In this document: piece after piece, positions 21,661 to 30,980 of the stretch
How the letters are laid out: the number at the start of each line of letters is the position of its first letter
Numbering within the stretch: position 1 is the first letter of the stretch
Assembly (NCBI RefSeq): GCF_018873765.1
Contig: NC_057926.1
Coordinates: 32,224,946-32,288,945 of the forward strand
Reading direction: 5' to 3'
Source of the DNA: Telopea speciosissima
Taxonomy: Eukaryota > Streptophyta > Magnoliopsida > Proteales > Proteaceae
DNA length: 64,000 nucleotides
Translations under genes and position numbers: made by a program
The notes under the pieces: model-generated
What the model saw: only the letters and a program-made list of their open reading frames with translations
What the model was told of the DNA's origin: nothing
The model's database searches: none

Positions 21661-22693
21661 CCGAAGAGAACAAATGGTGCAAAGTTGAATCCGATCTTCA
21701 TAACGGTGATTCTGGTACTGTTTGATAAGGAACTCTTTGTTTTTGCAGTAGCGGCTAAGGCAGCATCAACCTCTCTACATTTTTTTTTTTAAGAAATAAC
21801 ACCCAAGAACAAATACTTGACTGAACATTTTTTTTTCGATGATTTATATATGGAAAAAAAACCTTTGTCATTGGAAAATAAATTTTTTTGTTTAGAAATA
21901 AAAGAAAAAATAGATACAAGTAATGTTTATTTCGATGATTTATATATGAAAAAAAAAGCAAACACCTGCATTTACGCATACAATTAGTAGTGGAAAGGAC
22001 ATGTTGCGTTGGGCTCAATGAAGAGGAGATTGAGATTTGATCATTTATTTGGACACAGAACTCCATTGGGAGTTGGGCATACGTAAAGAAAGTTGTGGAT
22101 TATTTAGAAGATCTTTTGATGATTACATTTCAGTTCCCAAGATATACAAAACCCAACAAAGTAAAGTGAACAAGTCAATCCCAACAACCCTCATTTACTT
22201 CGTCACAATAGCTTGGTGGCTTTGATTGTAATCCATGTATGTTAATATATATTTTTTTTTTGGTGAAATTTGTAATCCATGTATCTATTCTATCTATTCT
22301 ATCTATCTATCATATGATTATAACTATCATATTTCATAGTATCTACCATTCAATAATATCAACAAACCTATTACCAAAAACAAAATTTAATTATCAATAT
22401 ACCCAAATAAATACCCTTCATTAATCATTTTCCTGCTTAGTAGTTAAGGTATTACTGTATCCACTCCCTCATTCTCTCCCAAGAAATGGCCTTCATTAAT
22501 CGTGACTAGTTTATTCTCTCCCAAGAAATAGCCTTCATTAATCGTGAGTAGTGTGTACAGTGATATTTTCCTTTTTTTAGGTAAGTGGATTTAAATTATT
22601 TAAGAAGTTAAGAATGAATAGTTATAGTGATACGACTATTACTTCAAAAAAATGGACTCTTCCATTCTTTCAAAAAAATAATTAAAAAAAAAA
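21661..22693. other. AT-rich spacer without a gene
   Basis: Contains two copies of TTTCGATGATTTATATATG followed by an A-run (about 21,835 and 21,931), and micro-insertion G. No coding domain is seen. Confidence 0.5.
22241..22269 (-). repeat. Micro-insertion G (29 bp)
   Basis: GTTAATATATA, a T-tract and GGTGAAAT lie between perfect 15-bp repeats TTGTAATCCATGTAT at 22,226-22,240 and 22,270-22,284. Confidence 0.85.
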
Positions 22694-22851
22694 GGGGAAA
22701 GTTTTCATACACTGTCGTGTAAACCGTGTATGTGAGAGGGTGGGAGTTTCAAGGCATTAATTAATGGGTGGGGATTTATGACTTTTCCAACTCTTTGTGA
22801 GAGGCCCTCTCACATACATGGTTTACACAGTCGGGTATGAAAACTTATCCC
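22694..22851. mobile_element. Mutator-like MITE family M2, copy 2 (about 158 bp)
   Basis: Inverted ends GGGGAAAGTTTTCATAC ... GTATGAAAACTTATCCC, and the internal block GGGAGTTTCAAGGCATTAA shared with 15,072-15,224. It sits in an A-run, so the 9-bp duplication cannot be read cleanly. Confidence 0.78.
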
Positions 22852-23695
22852 AAAAAATTAGAACAACTCTTCGTTTGTACCAAAAAAATACGACTATAAA
22901 AAAAATTAAAAAAAGACTTCTCAAGTCTTCTAAAAAAGACGGTTGAAATGTTCAATGCCAATGGATACTAACCCTAAACCGTTTCGGATCCTGCTACATA
23001 CCCTTTGGCCAGTGTATATAGACAATACTGAAGGGTCATCTTCTCCATTTCTTATTTGTCTCCAACTTGGACAAACTGAAGGGTCGAAGAAGTATCATTC
23101 GTTTCGTTTCATCAGAGGAAAACGTTTTCAAGGTACATGTCCTCCTCCTACTGTATAATATGAAAACGTAGAGGTACCGTCAATCCTTCTTCTTGACTCT
23201 TTTAATCAATAACGTCTCAATTTGGTTAATGTATTTGTGCTCGTCTCCGTTTGATTGAAGAAGAATATTTTTGTTGACCACTACGTTCATTTTGTATGAT
23301 AATTATCGTACTTGTCATGGATGGTTGATCTGGTAGTTTTAATGAGTTTGAGAATAGTTTGGAGGTTGGATGAATTTTTGGTTACGGTCCTTTTCAGTGT
23401 TGGACGGTTTTGTCTGTTGTCCATTTTTTTATTGGAGTTACTGCACACCAAAACATTTTTTTATTCTTTGTATATCTGTTTTTGTTCTATACTTCCTTCA
23501 ATTTGGAGGATATTTGGTATTTTTTTTCATCCTTTTCTAACTTGTAGACTGTCGTGTTTACTGGTGTTTGTCTGCAATATGTTTACAAATTCGATTGTCG
23601 TCCTCTGTTGTCGTTGCTAACTCCACTCCCAAAAGTACGATAACACCACCACCAACGCACTTACTATTGTGTTGGTAGTGGGTTCATTTGGACTA
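22852..23695. other. No recognisable gene
   Basis: A 71-codon frame (22,943-23,158) and a hydrophobic 102-codon frame (23,312-23,620) have no recognisable domain. The latter is probably chance in T-rich DNA. Confidence 0.45.
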
Positions 23696-23860
23696 GGATC
23701 CTCAACAATACCGGCAGGGCGACAGTGCACATCCAACGGTACAGCAGAGCTCACGTGGCACAGCACACATGGCACACATGGCACACATGGCACACATGGC
23801 CCACATGGCCTTTGCTTTCCCGTCGGATGTACACTGCCCCCCGCCGGTATTGTTGAGGAT
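23696..23860. mobile_element. Fold-back MITE with a GGCACACAT minisatellite in its loop
   Basis: Inverted repeat GGATCCTCAACAATACCGGC ... GCCGGTATTGTTGAGGAT (20 against 18 readable bases). Inner arms also pair (ATCCAACGG/CGTCGGAT and GTGCAC/GTACAC-like). The loop holds about five tandem copies of a 9-bp unit, (G)GCACACAT, at 23,758-23,812. No convincing target duplication was found. Confidence 0.72.
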
Positions 23861-24391
23861 TTTTATCAGGGTTCATCATTTGTTGATCGAAAAGCCTGGA
23901 GATACAAGTTTTTCCCCTTCATGGTTGATCTAATTAACACCCTCAAAAGGATACACTACTGTGTTACTTTGAAAACCTGAGTATTATTCAACCAAAATTA
24001 TCAGGCCTTTAACTAACAAGATATACTATTTACTTAAATTAGGGTCTTGAACCCGTCCTGCTGTCCCAATATCACCACAATTAGGGGGTTGTTAACTCTT
24101 CTACACTCACTTGGTTTGTAGCAATTCATTTTTTTTTGAAGGATTATAGATTTCTGCAATTAAAGTAGTTGTTTGGCACATCTTTAACTATATGTGGACT
24201 GTACAGCAAATTTTTTGTTTAAATACATAATACAAAGCTTCAGAACCCCTTGGCTCAGTTTGACTATGTTTGACTAATTCGTAATCTGTCTTCAAAACCC
24301 TCCTTTATGTTTGACTAATTCATAATCTGTCTTCCAAACCCTCCTTTCTGCTACTACTGCTACTCTCTGTCTTATAACGGGTCGTTCAAAG

Positions 24392-25066
24392 ATGATGAAA
24401 GGAGCTAAGAAACAACTGCTTCCATCCATTGAAACTCTGCCAAACGAGCTGCTAACAGAGGTGGTAGCTCAAGTTGGATCTTCTGTAGTGACTGACCTAT
24501 TCAACTTGAAACAGACTTGTAAACAATTGTACAGGGCTGGACTTGACACAGAAGTGCTTCGAAGGGTCTCATTAGAAAAGCAACCGGCAATTCCATGGCG
24601 GGTTTCACCTGGGTATCATTCTTTCATAAGACAGTGCGAAGAGAATGGTAACCCAGAAGCCCAGTTCAAGCAAGGAATGGTGGAATATTTTAGTAGAAAG
24701 GAATATGAGTCAGGGGTTGAGTTACTGAAGAAAGCAACTTATCTTGGACATGAAGTAGCTGCATACATGCTCGGATTAATCCTCTTGTGCACTAATTACC
24801 CACTAAAAGATCAAGCTTTAGAAATTCTGAAAAAAGTTCTCCAAGGATGTTCACCATCTTCATCAACAAAGCTTATAAAATGTCGTAAACGATCGCGGGA
24901 GATAATCTGGGGAATGTGGACTACTCCTGCTACTCTCCCAACACCACCTGAACCCATCTGTACCAGTTCAGTCTGCAATAAGAGAAATGGCTCTTCTAGG
25001 TGGTTATCAATGATGAAGAACTTCCAAAGTGTGAAGCTTGTAAATGGACTTGGGAAATTGTTTTGA
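24392..25066 (+). pseudogene. F-box protein with Sel1-like region, copy 1 (C-terminal frameshift)
   Basis: The F-box lies at residues about 15-50 (SIETLPNELLTEVVAQVGSS...DLFNLKQTCKQLY). A Sel1-like helical stretch follows at about 90-138 (GNPEAQFKQGMVEYF...GVELLKKATYLGHEVAAYMLG), the layout of the Arabidopsis At1g67623-type family. Such proteins are adaptors of SCF ubiquitin ligases. The middle agrees in frame with copy 2 up to CTSSVCNKR. After NGSSRWLS the frame shifts relative to copy 2 near 25,000. The copy-2-like ending with P-KCEACKW is present, but in another frame ending at 25,095. The Cys pairs (CTSSVC, CEAC) may bind zinc. The start is the first ATG of ATGATG at 24,392. Confidence 0.75.
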
Positions 25067-25132
25067 TTAGGGATGTGCTACATGTAACATTATAGACTGT
25101 TCTTGCTTAAATTAACTTAGGTCTATGAGGAT

Positions 25133-25161
25133 GTTTTTTGTTTTTTTTTTTGGTGAAAAAA
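25133..25161 (-). repeat. Micro-insertion H (about 29 bp), in F-box unit 1 only
   Basis: T-rich tract plus GGTGAAAAAA, between CTATGAGGAT (25,123-25,132) and CTATGAGGAT (25,162-25,171). Unit 2 has a single AGTATGAGGATG at the matching place (26,524-26,535), so it shows the empty site. Confidence 0.8.
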
Positions 25162-25789
25162 CTATGAGGATTTTTTTACTTGAAAATCTGTTAAATTTTA
25201 GCGAAAAAGTTCTCTCTCTGGATGTGTGGCCTACGCCAGCACTCCCACCAGTCTACCTCTCTCCTCCCCCTTATCTTTCAAGATTTCAGTTTTATTCTGC
25301 TACCTTGGCTCAGTTTGATTATGTTTCACTAATTCAAGACCTTATTTTCCAAATAAAACCTCATAAGATTTACAAGCAATGGCGAAGGAGACCACAGACA
25401 CCATTACCTTGTAGAAATATAGTTTAGTACTTCATACTATTTTGAATATTTATAGAAAAATAGTTTAGTACTTCATACTATTTTGAACATTGACAAAGTC
25501 GCATTACCTTCTAAGACCAAAATAATTTTGTTTGGTACATCTTTAACTATATGTGGACTGTACAGCAAATTTTCTGTTTAAATACATAATACAAAGCTTC
25601 AGAACCCCTTGGCTCAGTTTGATTATGTTTGACTAATTCATAATCTGTCTTCCAAACCCTGCTTTATGTTTGACTAATTCATAATCTGTCTTCCAAACCC
25701 TCCTTTGTGTTTGACTAATTAATAATCTGTCTTCCAAACCCCTCCTTGCTGCTGCCTATACTCTCTGTCTTATAATGTGTCGTTCACAG

Positions 25790-26498
25790 ATGATGAAAAG
25801 AGATAAGAAACAACTGCTTCCATCCATTCAAACTCTGCCAAAGGAGCTGCTAACAGAGGTGGTAGCTCGAGTTGGTTCTTCTGCAGTGACTGACCTTTTC
25901 AACCTGAAACAGACTTGTAAACAATTGTACAGGGCTGGGCTTGACACAGAAGTGCTTCGTAGGGTCTCCTTAGAAAACCTACAGGCAATTCCATGGGGTT
26001 TTTCACCTGGGTATCATTCCTTCATAAGACAGTGCGAGGAGAATGGTAACCCAGAAGCGCTATTCAACCATGGAGTGGTGGAATATTTTAGTACAAAGGA
26101 ATATGAGTCAGGGATTGAGTTACTGAAGAAAGCGACTGATCTTGGACATGAAGTAGCTGCATACATGCTCGGATTAATCCTCTTGTGCATTAATTACCCA
26201 CTAAAAGATCAAGCTTTAGAAATTCTTAAAAAAAGTGGACCATGGATGTTCACCATCATCATCAACAAAGATTAAAAAATGTCGTAAGCGATCACAGGAG
26301 ATACTCAGGACAATGTGGACTAGTACTGCTTCTCTCCCAACACCACCTCAACCCATCTGTACCAGTTCAGTCTGCAATAAGAGAATTGGCTCTTCTGGGT
26401 GGATATCAATTGAAGATGATGAACCTCCCAAGTGTGAAGCTTGTAAATGGGCCCGGGAAATTGTTTTGATTAGAAATGTGCTACAGATAACATCATAG
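25790..26498 (+). pseudogene. F-box protein with Sel1-like region, copy 2 (mid-gene frameshift)
   Basis: Tandem paralogue of the gene at 24,392. The F-box (SIQTLPKELLTEVVARVGSS) and Sel1-like region are intact. A frame 5' of the homologous ATG at 25,790 adds MCRSQ. Translation runs through ALEILKK and stops at about 26,275 after SGPWMFTIIINKD, where copy 1 continues. The rest (KKCRKRSQEIL...CTSSVCNKR...EDDEPPKCEACKW...VLIRNVLQITS) is open in the next frame to 26,498. One small indel near 26,235-26,270 is enough to explain this. Copy 1 is broken at a different point, so the two lesions are independent. Confidence 0.75.
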
Positions 26499-26554
26499 AC
26501 TTTTCTTGCTTAAATTAATGAAAGTATGAGGATGTCCTTACTAGAAAATATGTT

Positions 26555-26572
26555 TTTTTTTTTTTTGGTAGA
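26555..26572 (-). repeat. Micro-insertion I (18 bp), in F-box unit 2 only
   Basis: T-tract plus GGTAGA between ACTAGAAAATATGTT (26,540-26,554) and ACTTAAAAATATGTT (26,573-26,587), 13 of 15 identical. Unit 1 has the uninterrupted site ACTTGAAAATCTGTTAAATT near 25,178. Confidence 0.87.
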
Positions 26573-26757
26573 ACTTAAAAATATGTTAAATTTTAGGGAA
26601 AAGTTCTCTCTCTGGGAGTGTGGCCTACGCCAGCACTCCCATGACTCTACATCTCTCCTCCCCTTTGTCTTTCATGATTTCAGTTTTATTCTGCTACCGT
26701 GGCTTAGTTTGATTATGTTTGACTAATTCAAGACCTTATTTCCCAAATAAAACCTCA

Positions 26758-26915
26758 TAAGATTTACAAGCAATGCTGAAGGAGAGCACAGACACCATTT
26801 TCCCATAATTTTTTTGATATGCATGAATATTTATTAAGATTTACAAGCAATGCTGAAGGAGAGCACAGTCACCATTTTCCCATTATTTTTTATGATATGC
26901 ATGAATAGTTATTGA
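26758..26915. repeat. Tandem repeat, two copies of about 78 bp
   Basis: AAGATTTACAAGCAATGCTG begins at about 26,758 and again about 78 bp later. Both copies run through CACCATTTTCCCAT and GATATGCATGAATA. The repeat is private to F-box unit 2. Confidence 0.8.
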
Positions 26916-27086
26916 ATAATTAGTACTTCATGCTATTTTGCACATTGACAAAGTCGCATTACCTTCTAAAACCAAAATAATTTTCTCTCCATCACTTAAC
27001 AAACAGATTCTGTCATGTCTTATACCAATTGGCTACATTGGGTCCTACTTTCTAACAAGCTGAAGGTGTTCAAGTAGGTGTAAGAC

Positions 27087-27479
27087 ATGCCTGGCATTCC
27101 CACCTATGGCGCCCATCCACCTGAGCCCTCCATCACTGATTTAAGTTCTATTCGTCTGTCGGCGGAGGAAAAGAGGATTCAATCTTTGTTTGAAAAAATT
27201 GGGCCCTTCAACGGTCAAAATTTTGAACGGTGGAAACGTATGATGCTATTCGCTTTGTATCAAGCTGGGGTGCTGTTTCCTTTCATAGTACCGAAACCGA
27301 ACGAAAGTGATGATGTTGGACTTGAGGCGCAGAGGATTGAATGGGAGAATACAGACGAAGAGTGTAGATTTCGTATATTGACACATCTCTCTATTAAAGT
27401 GTATCGTCATTACTATAAAATTGACTCTGGTTTTATGATTTGGGAAGCACTGAACAACAAGTATGGTCGTGGTGAATGA
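27087..27479 (+). pseudogene. Copia-type Gag (UBN2-like) fragment
   Basis: A 130-codon frame containing FNGQNFERWKRMMLFALYQAG, then W...EECRFRILTHLS...YYKIDS...IWEALNNKYGRGE, the pattern of the N-terminal half of copia Gag (UBN2/DUF4219 region). It ends at a stop immediately after. No zinc knuckle, LTR or primer-binding site is seen nearby, so it is a fragment or an isolated gag-derived gene. Confidence 0.55.
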
Positions 27480-27722
27480 TGTAATAGTTTTTACAGCCCT
27501 TTTTCTTGTTGTTTTTTTTTTGTCCAATCATCTATACAGTTGGAATTTTCTAGTGTTCTGCCTATCATGTTGAATACTAAATTATTTTTGGGAAAAGAAA
27601 TTGGGAATCATTATCTACTACTGGATAAACTGACCCAAAAGCAAAGGATTGTAACTAAACTTTTCAAACATATCCTACATCCAAATGAAATCCTCCTCCC
27701 CCGAATTTCATTAAAAATAATA

Positions 27723-28080
27723 AAAAATGGGATGCCATAGGCTTTATCTTTACAAATGAATTTGTCTCTCCAATATCAGCCTATTTTTCTTGCATCCATT
27801 GTGAATCCCCTCAAATTGGTGAAGCAATTTCTATTAGATCTGGACTATTACATGCGGTTATAATTGGAGCTACCCATGTCACAGTGGAATCGGATTGTCA
27901 AAAATTGATCCACCAACTACCTGCAGATTCACAGGTGGAGAAGGAAATTCATAGTATTTGCCATCATATTTTACTATCTACAAAAGAAATTTGAATCATG
28001 TACTTTTTCTTTTGTTCCAAGATCGTCCAATTATGTGGCGGATTCCTTTGCCCGGGCGGCCTTATCGGTGGACTTGTCAT
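27723..28080 (+). pseudogene. LINE RNase H-like (RVT_3) fragment
   Basis: Reading from KWDAIGFIF, the frame shows EAISIRSGLLHAVIIGATHVTVESDCQ, the typical RVT_3 pattern with the ESD acidic site, ending at a stop near 27,993. A shifted frame continues FVPRSSNYVADSFARAAL, the usual RNase H C-terminus. It is frameshifted and lacks the upstream RT. Confidence 0.68.
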
Positions 28081-28626
28081 CATGCACCGGTGGACTGTAT
28101 ATTACCCCTGTCTGTCAAATCATTTGTATTTCCATATCCATACTATTAATGTCAGTTATTTCCGACATTCTGAAAATGGACCATTATTTTGTAGTCCACA
28201 AACCTATGTATACTGTTAAGTAAGGGTATTATTCTTACCCCAAATGGAATTACTTAATTGTCATTAAACGGTGGACTTGTTAATTTAGGTAAGTCGATTG
28301 TGTGGTAAAATTCAGTCGACTTGTCATCGTAGATAGGTCGCCTGTTCTCCAAGGACCGTGGTATAAACCATCGTTGCATTGGTTGTATTGTGACAATATC
28401 AAGTTTACAGTCAAGAATGCATACAAACTCAGCCTAAGTTCATTCATACCACCAAATTTTTTTTTGGTATTTAATAGTTAATTTACATTATAATTGCAAC
28501 GATCCAGTGTCCATCATTCAGATATTCTGCGGATGTTACCATTAACTACGACAGAGATACCCTAAAATGTTATATTTTGAACTTTGAATTCTCAACACTT
28601 TGAGAACAGAAAACCCTAATGGTGTA

Positions 28627-28628
<2 letters not shown>

Positions 28629-28690
<62 letters not shown>
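28629..28690. repeat. (CT)n microsatellite, about 31 units
   Basis: An almost pure CT run inside the first array unit, absent from the later units. It creates a spurious Leu-Ser open frame. Confidence 0.95.
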
Positions 28691-28698
<8 letters not shown>

Positions 28699-29309
28699 AT
28701 CCCTCACCATTTCTCTACTGTGGACTTATGCTATTACCTTAGTCTCGTTACAAAGTGGATTGCTTACAATGGAGTAGTCGCATGTTAATCATCAATCAGT
28801 CGAATTGTCATCATGCACCGGTCGACTGTATATTACCCCTGTGTGTCAAATCATCTCTATTTCCATATCCATATTGTTAATTAAAGGCAGGTACCGACAT
28901 TCACAAAACTGAGCATTATTTTGTAGTTCACAAATCTATGTATAGTGTTAAAGTAAGTGTATTACTCTTACCCAAAATGGTATCACTTAATTGTGAATAA
29001 ACGGTTGACTTGTTAATCATGAGCAGTCGATTGTGTGGCAAAATTCAATCGACGTGTCATCATAGATAGGTCGACTATTCTCCAACGACCGTGGTATAAA
29101 CCATCATTGCATGGGTTGTATATTAACACTATCATGTTTACAATAAAGAATGCATAGAAACTCAGCCTAAGGTCATTCATACAATGAATTTTTTTATTTT
29201 ATTTAATACTTACTTTACATTGTAATTGCAACAATCCAATGTCCATCGTTCAGATATTCTGCGCATCTTACCAATGTCAATCTATGTATAGTATTGAAGT
29301 AAGGGTATT

Positions 29310-29329
29310 GTAGCCAAACAAAAAAAGAG
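29310..29329 (+). repeat. Micro-insertion J (20 bp)
   Basis: GTAGCCAAACAAAAAAAGAG between TTGAAGTAAGGGTATT (29,294-29,309) and TTAAGGTAAGGGTATT (29,330-29,345), 14 of 16 identical. Other array units (near 28,216 and 28,948) have the site unoccupied. Confidence 0.82.
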
Positions 29330-30198
29330 TTAAGGTAAGGGTATTACTCTTACCAAAAATGGTATTACTTAATTGTCATTGAACGGTGGACTTGTTAATC
29401 ATGAGCAGTCGAGTGTGCGGCGAAATTCAGTCGACCTGTCATCACAGATAGGTCCACTGTTCTCCAACGACCGTGGTATAAACCATCCTTGCAATGGTTC
29501 TATTGTGACAATATCATGTTTACAATGAAGAATGCATACAAACTCGGCCTATGTTGATTCAAACACCAAGTTTTTTTTTTGTATTTAATAGTTAATTTAT
29601 AATATAATTACGATGATCCAGTGTACATCGTTCAGATATTCTGCGGATCTTACCATTAACTACGACATAGATACCATAATATGTTATATTTTGAACTTTG
29701 AATTCTCAACACTTACCCAAAATGGTATCACTTAATTGTGATTAAACGGTTGACTTGTTAATCATGAGCAGTCGATTGTGTAGCGAAATTCAATCGACTT
29801 GTCATCATAGATAGGTCGACTGTTCTCCAATGACCGTGGTATAAACCATCATTGCATTAGTTGTATATGGACAATATCATGTTTACAATAAAGAATGCAT
29901 ACAAACTCAGCCTAAGGTCATTCATACAACGAAATAAAAGTTTTATTTATTTATTTTATACTTACTTTACATTATAATTGCAACGATCCAATGTCCATCG
30001 TTCAGATATACCACCAAATTTTTTTTTGTATTTAATAGTTAATTTAGATTAAAATTACGATGATCCAGTCTCAATCGTTTAGATATTCTACGGATCTTAC
30101 CATTAACTACGACAGAGATACAGAGAGATAGGGATAGACAGAGAGAGAGAGAGAGAGAGAGATTGGTTGATCACATGAAGCGTGACAATCCTCGGATG

Positions 30199-30322
30199 TA
30201 GGGGTGTAAATGAATAGCCAAAATCCATTTCCGTATCAGTGTCCATATCAGTGTAGTTGTAGCCGGATCCGTCTGAAAGCTAAACGGATGAGGATTCGGA
30301 GAGAATATAGCTATCCGAAAAG
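30199..30322. mobile_element. hAT-type MITE, copy 4 (truncated)
   Basis: The left end TAGGGGTGTAAATGAATAGCC is intact and followed by the family's internal repeats. The right half and right terminus are missing after GCTATCCGAAAAGG. Confidence 0.8.
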
Positions 30323-30691
30323 GAAATAGATGGCTTGGTACAATGTAACGTATGGAAACAAGAAAAACTTTCCATCCTCCAACACAATCTTTCAAGTACC
30401 AATTTAAGTGTGTACAATATATTAATAGGACTTTTCAAATTCGAAGAAGATTAGTTAAGTTTCAATGATACCTTTTTCAGAACTCATTACTCTTTCTCAA
30501 CTTCCACTGTATCTGGTACATTCATTGTGCATCTTACCATTAACTACAATCTATCTGGCACATTATATGGCTTGCAATGAGCCAAAAACAATGAATGTAC
30601 CAGCTACCCACCCGTCCCCATGTGGGTACCTGATCTGAACTCCAACAAAAACTTTCCATCCTCGAAGACTGTATCAAGTACCAATTTAAGT

Positions 30692-30708
30692 TTTTACCAA
30701 AAAAAAAG
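30692..30708 (+). repeat. Micro-insertion K (17 bp)
   Basis: TTTTACCAAAAAAAAAG between perfect 16-bp repeats AAGTACCAATTTAAGT at 30,676-30,691 and 30,709-30,724. The sister repeat at about 30,393-30,408 has one uninterrupted copy of the same 16 bp. Confidence 0.93.
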
Positions 30709-30853
30709 AAGTACCAATTTAAGTGTATATATATCAATAAGACTTTTCGAATTCCAAGAAGATTAGCTAAGTTTCAATGACACCTTTTGTCAAAAGTAAT
30801 TATTCTTTCTCACCTTCTAATGGATTTGGTCATTTATTGCGCATCTTTTACCA

Positions 30854-30874
30854 ATATTTTGTTTTGGTACAAAT
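30854..30874 (-). repeat. Micro-insertion L (about 21 bp)
   Basis: ATATTTTGTTTTGGTACAAAT between GCATCTTTTACCA and GCATCTTACCA. The sister repeat has GTGCATCTTACCATTAAC uninterrupted at about 30,528-30,545. Boundaries are uncertain by a few bases. Confidence 0.75.
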
Positions 30875-30980
30875 GCATCTTACCATTAACTACAACATAA
30901 AAAGTTGTGGCGATGTGACGTGTGAGAAATCCGATATATGTTGGAGTAGATGGATCGTTTCTCATGTTCCTTGGATTTAA

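Larger units (their letters stand above)
24170..26985 (+). repeat. Tandem duplication of about 1.4 kb carrying the F-box pair
   Basis: Unit 1 (about 24,170-25,530) and unit 2 (about 25,530-26,985) align from a shared leader (GGTACATCTTTAACTATATG) to a shared tail (CATTGACAAAGTCGCATTACC). The leader has a roughly 41-bp subrepeat (TGTTTGACTAATTCATAATC...) present twice in unit 1 and three times in unit 2. Each unit carries one private micro-insertion (H in unit 1, I in unit 2). Confidence 0.88.
28060..30120. repeat. Complex tandem array, units of about 733, 382 and 362 bp
   Basis: GACCGTGGTATAAACCATC recurs at about 28,353, 29,085, 29,467 and 29,829 (spacings about 732, 382, 362). CATCATGCACCGGT recurs at about 28,079 and 28,812. 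Each unit carries a GTGGACTTGTTAATCATGAG / TCGACTTGTCATC text, a T-run and a GATCCA-TGTCCATCGTTCAGA block. Units differ by deletions. Related text occurs singly at 16.4, 17.6 and 21.1 kb. No coding signal. Confidence 0.8.
30345..30900. repeat. Two related direct repeats of about 200-230 bp
   Basis: 30,345-30,560 and 30,640-30,900 share AAACTTTCCATCCTC, CAAGTACCAATTTAAGTGT, AAGAAGATTAG-TAAGTTTCAATGA and GCATCTTACCATTAACTAC. The first copy lacks micro-insertions K and L, which are present in the second. Confidence 0.82.

Noticed and set aside
28600-28788. Open frame with a long Leu-Ser run
   Set aside because: It is translated (CT)n microsatellite.
28060-30120. CRISPR-like regular repeats
   Set aside because: Units are hundreds of bases long, diverged and directly adjoining, in a plant nuclear context. 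There are no short repeats with unique spacers.
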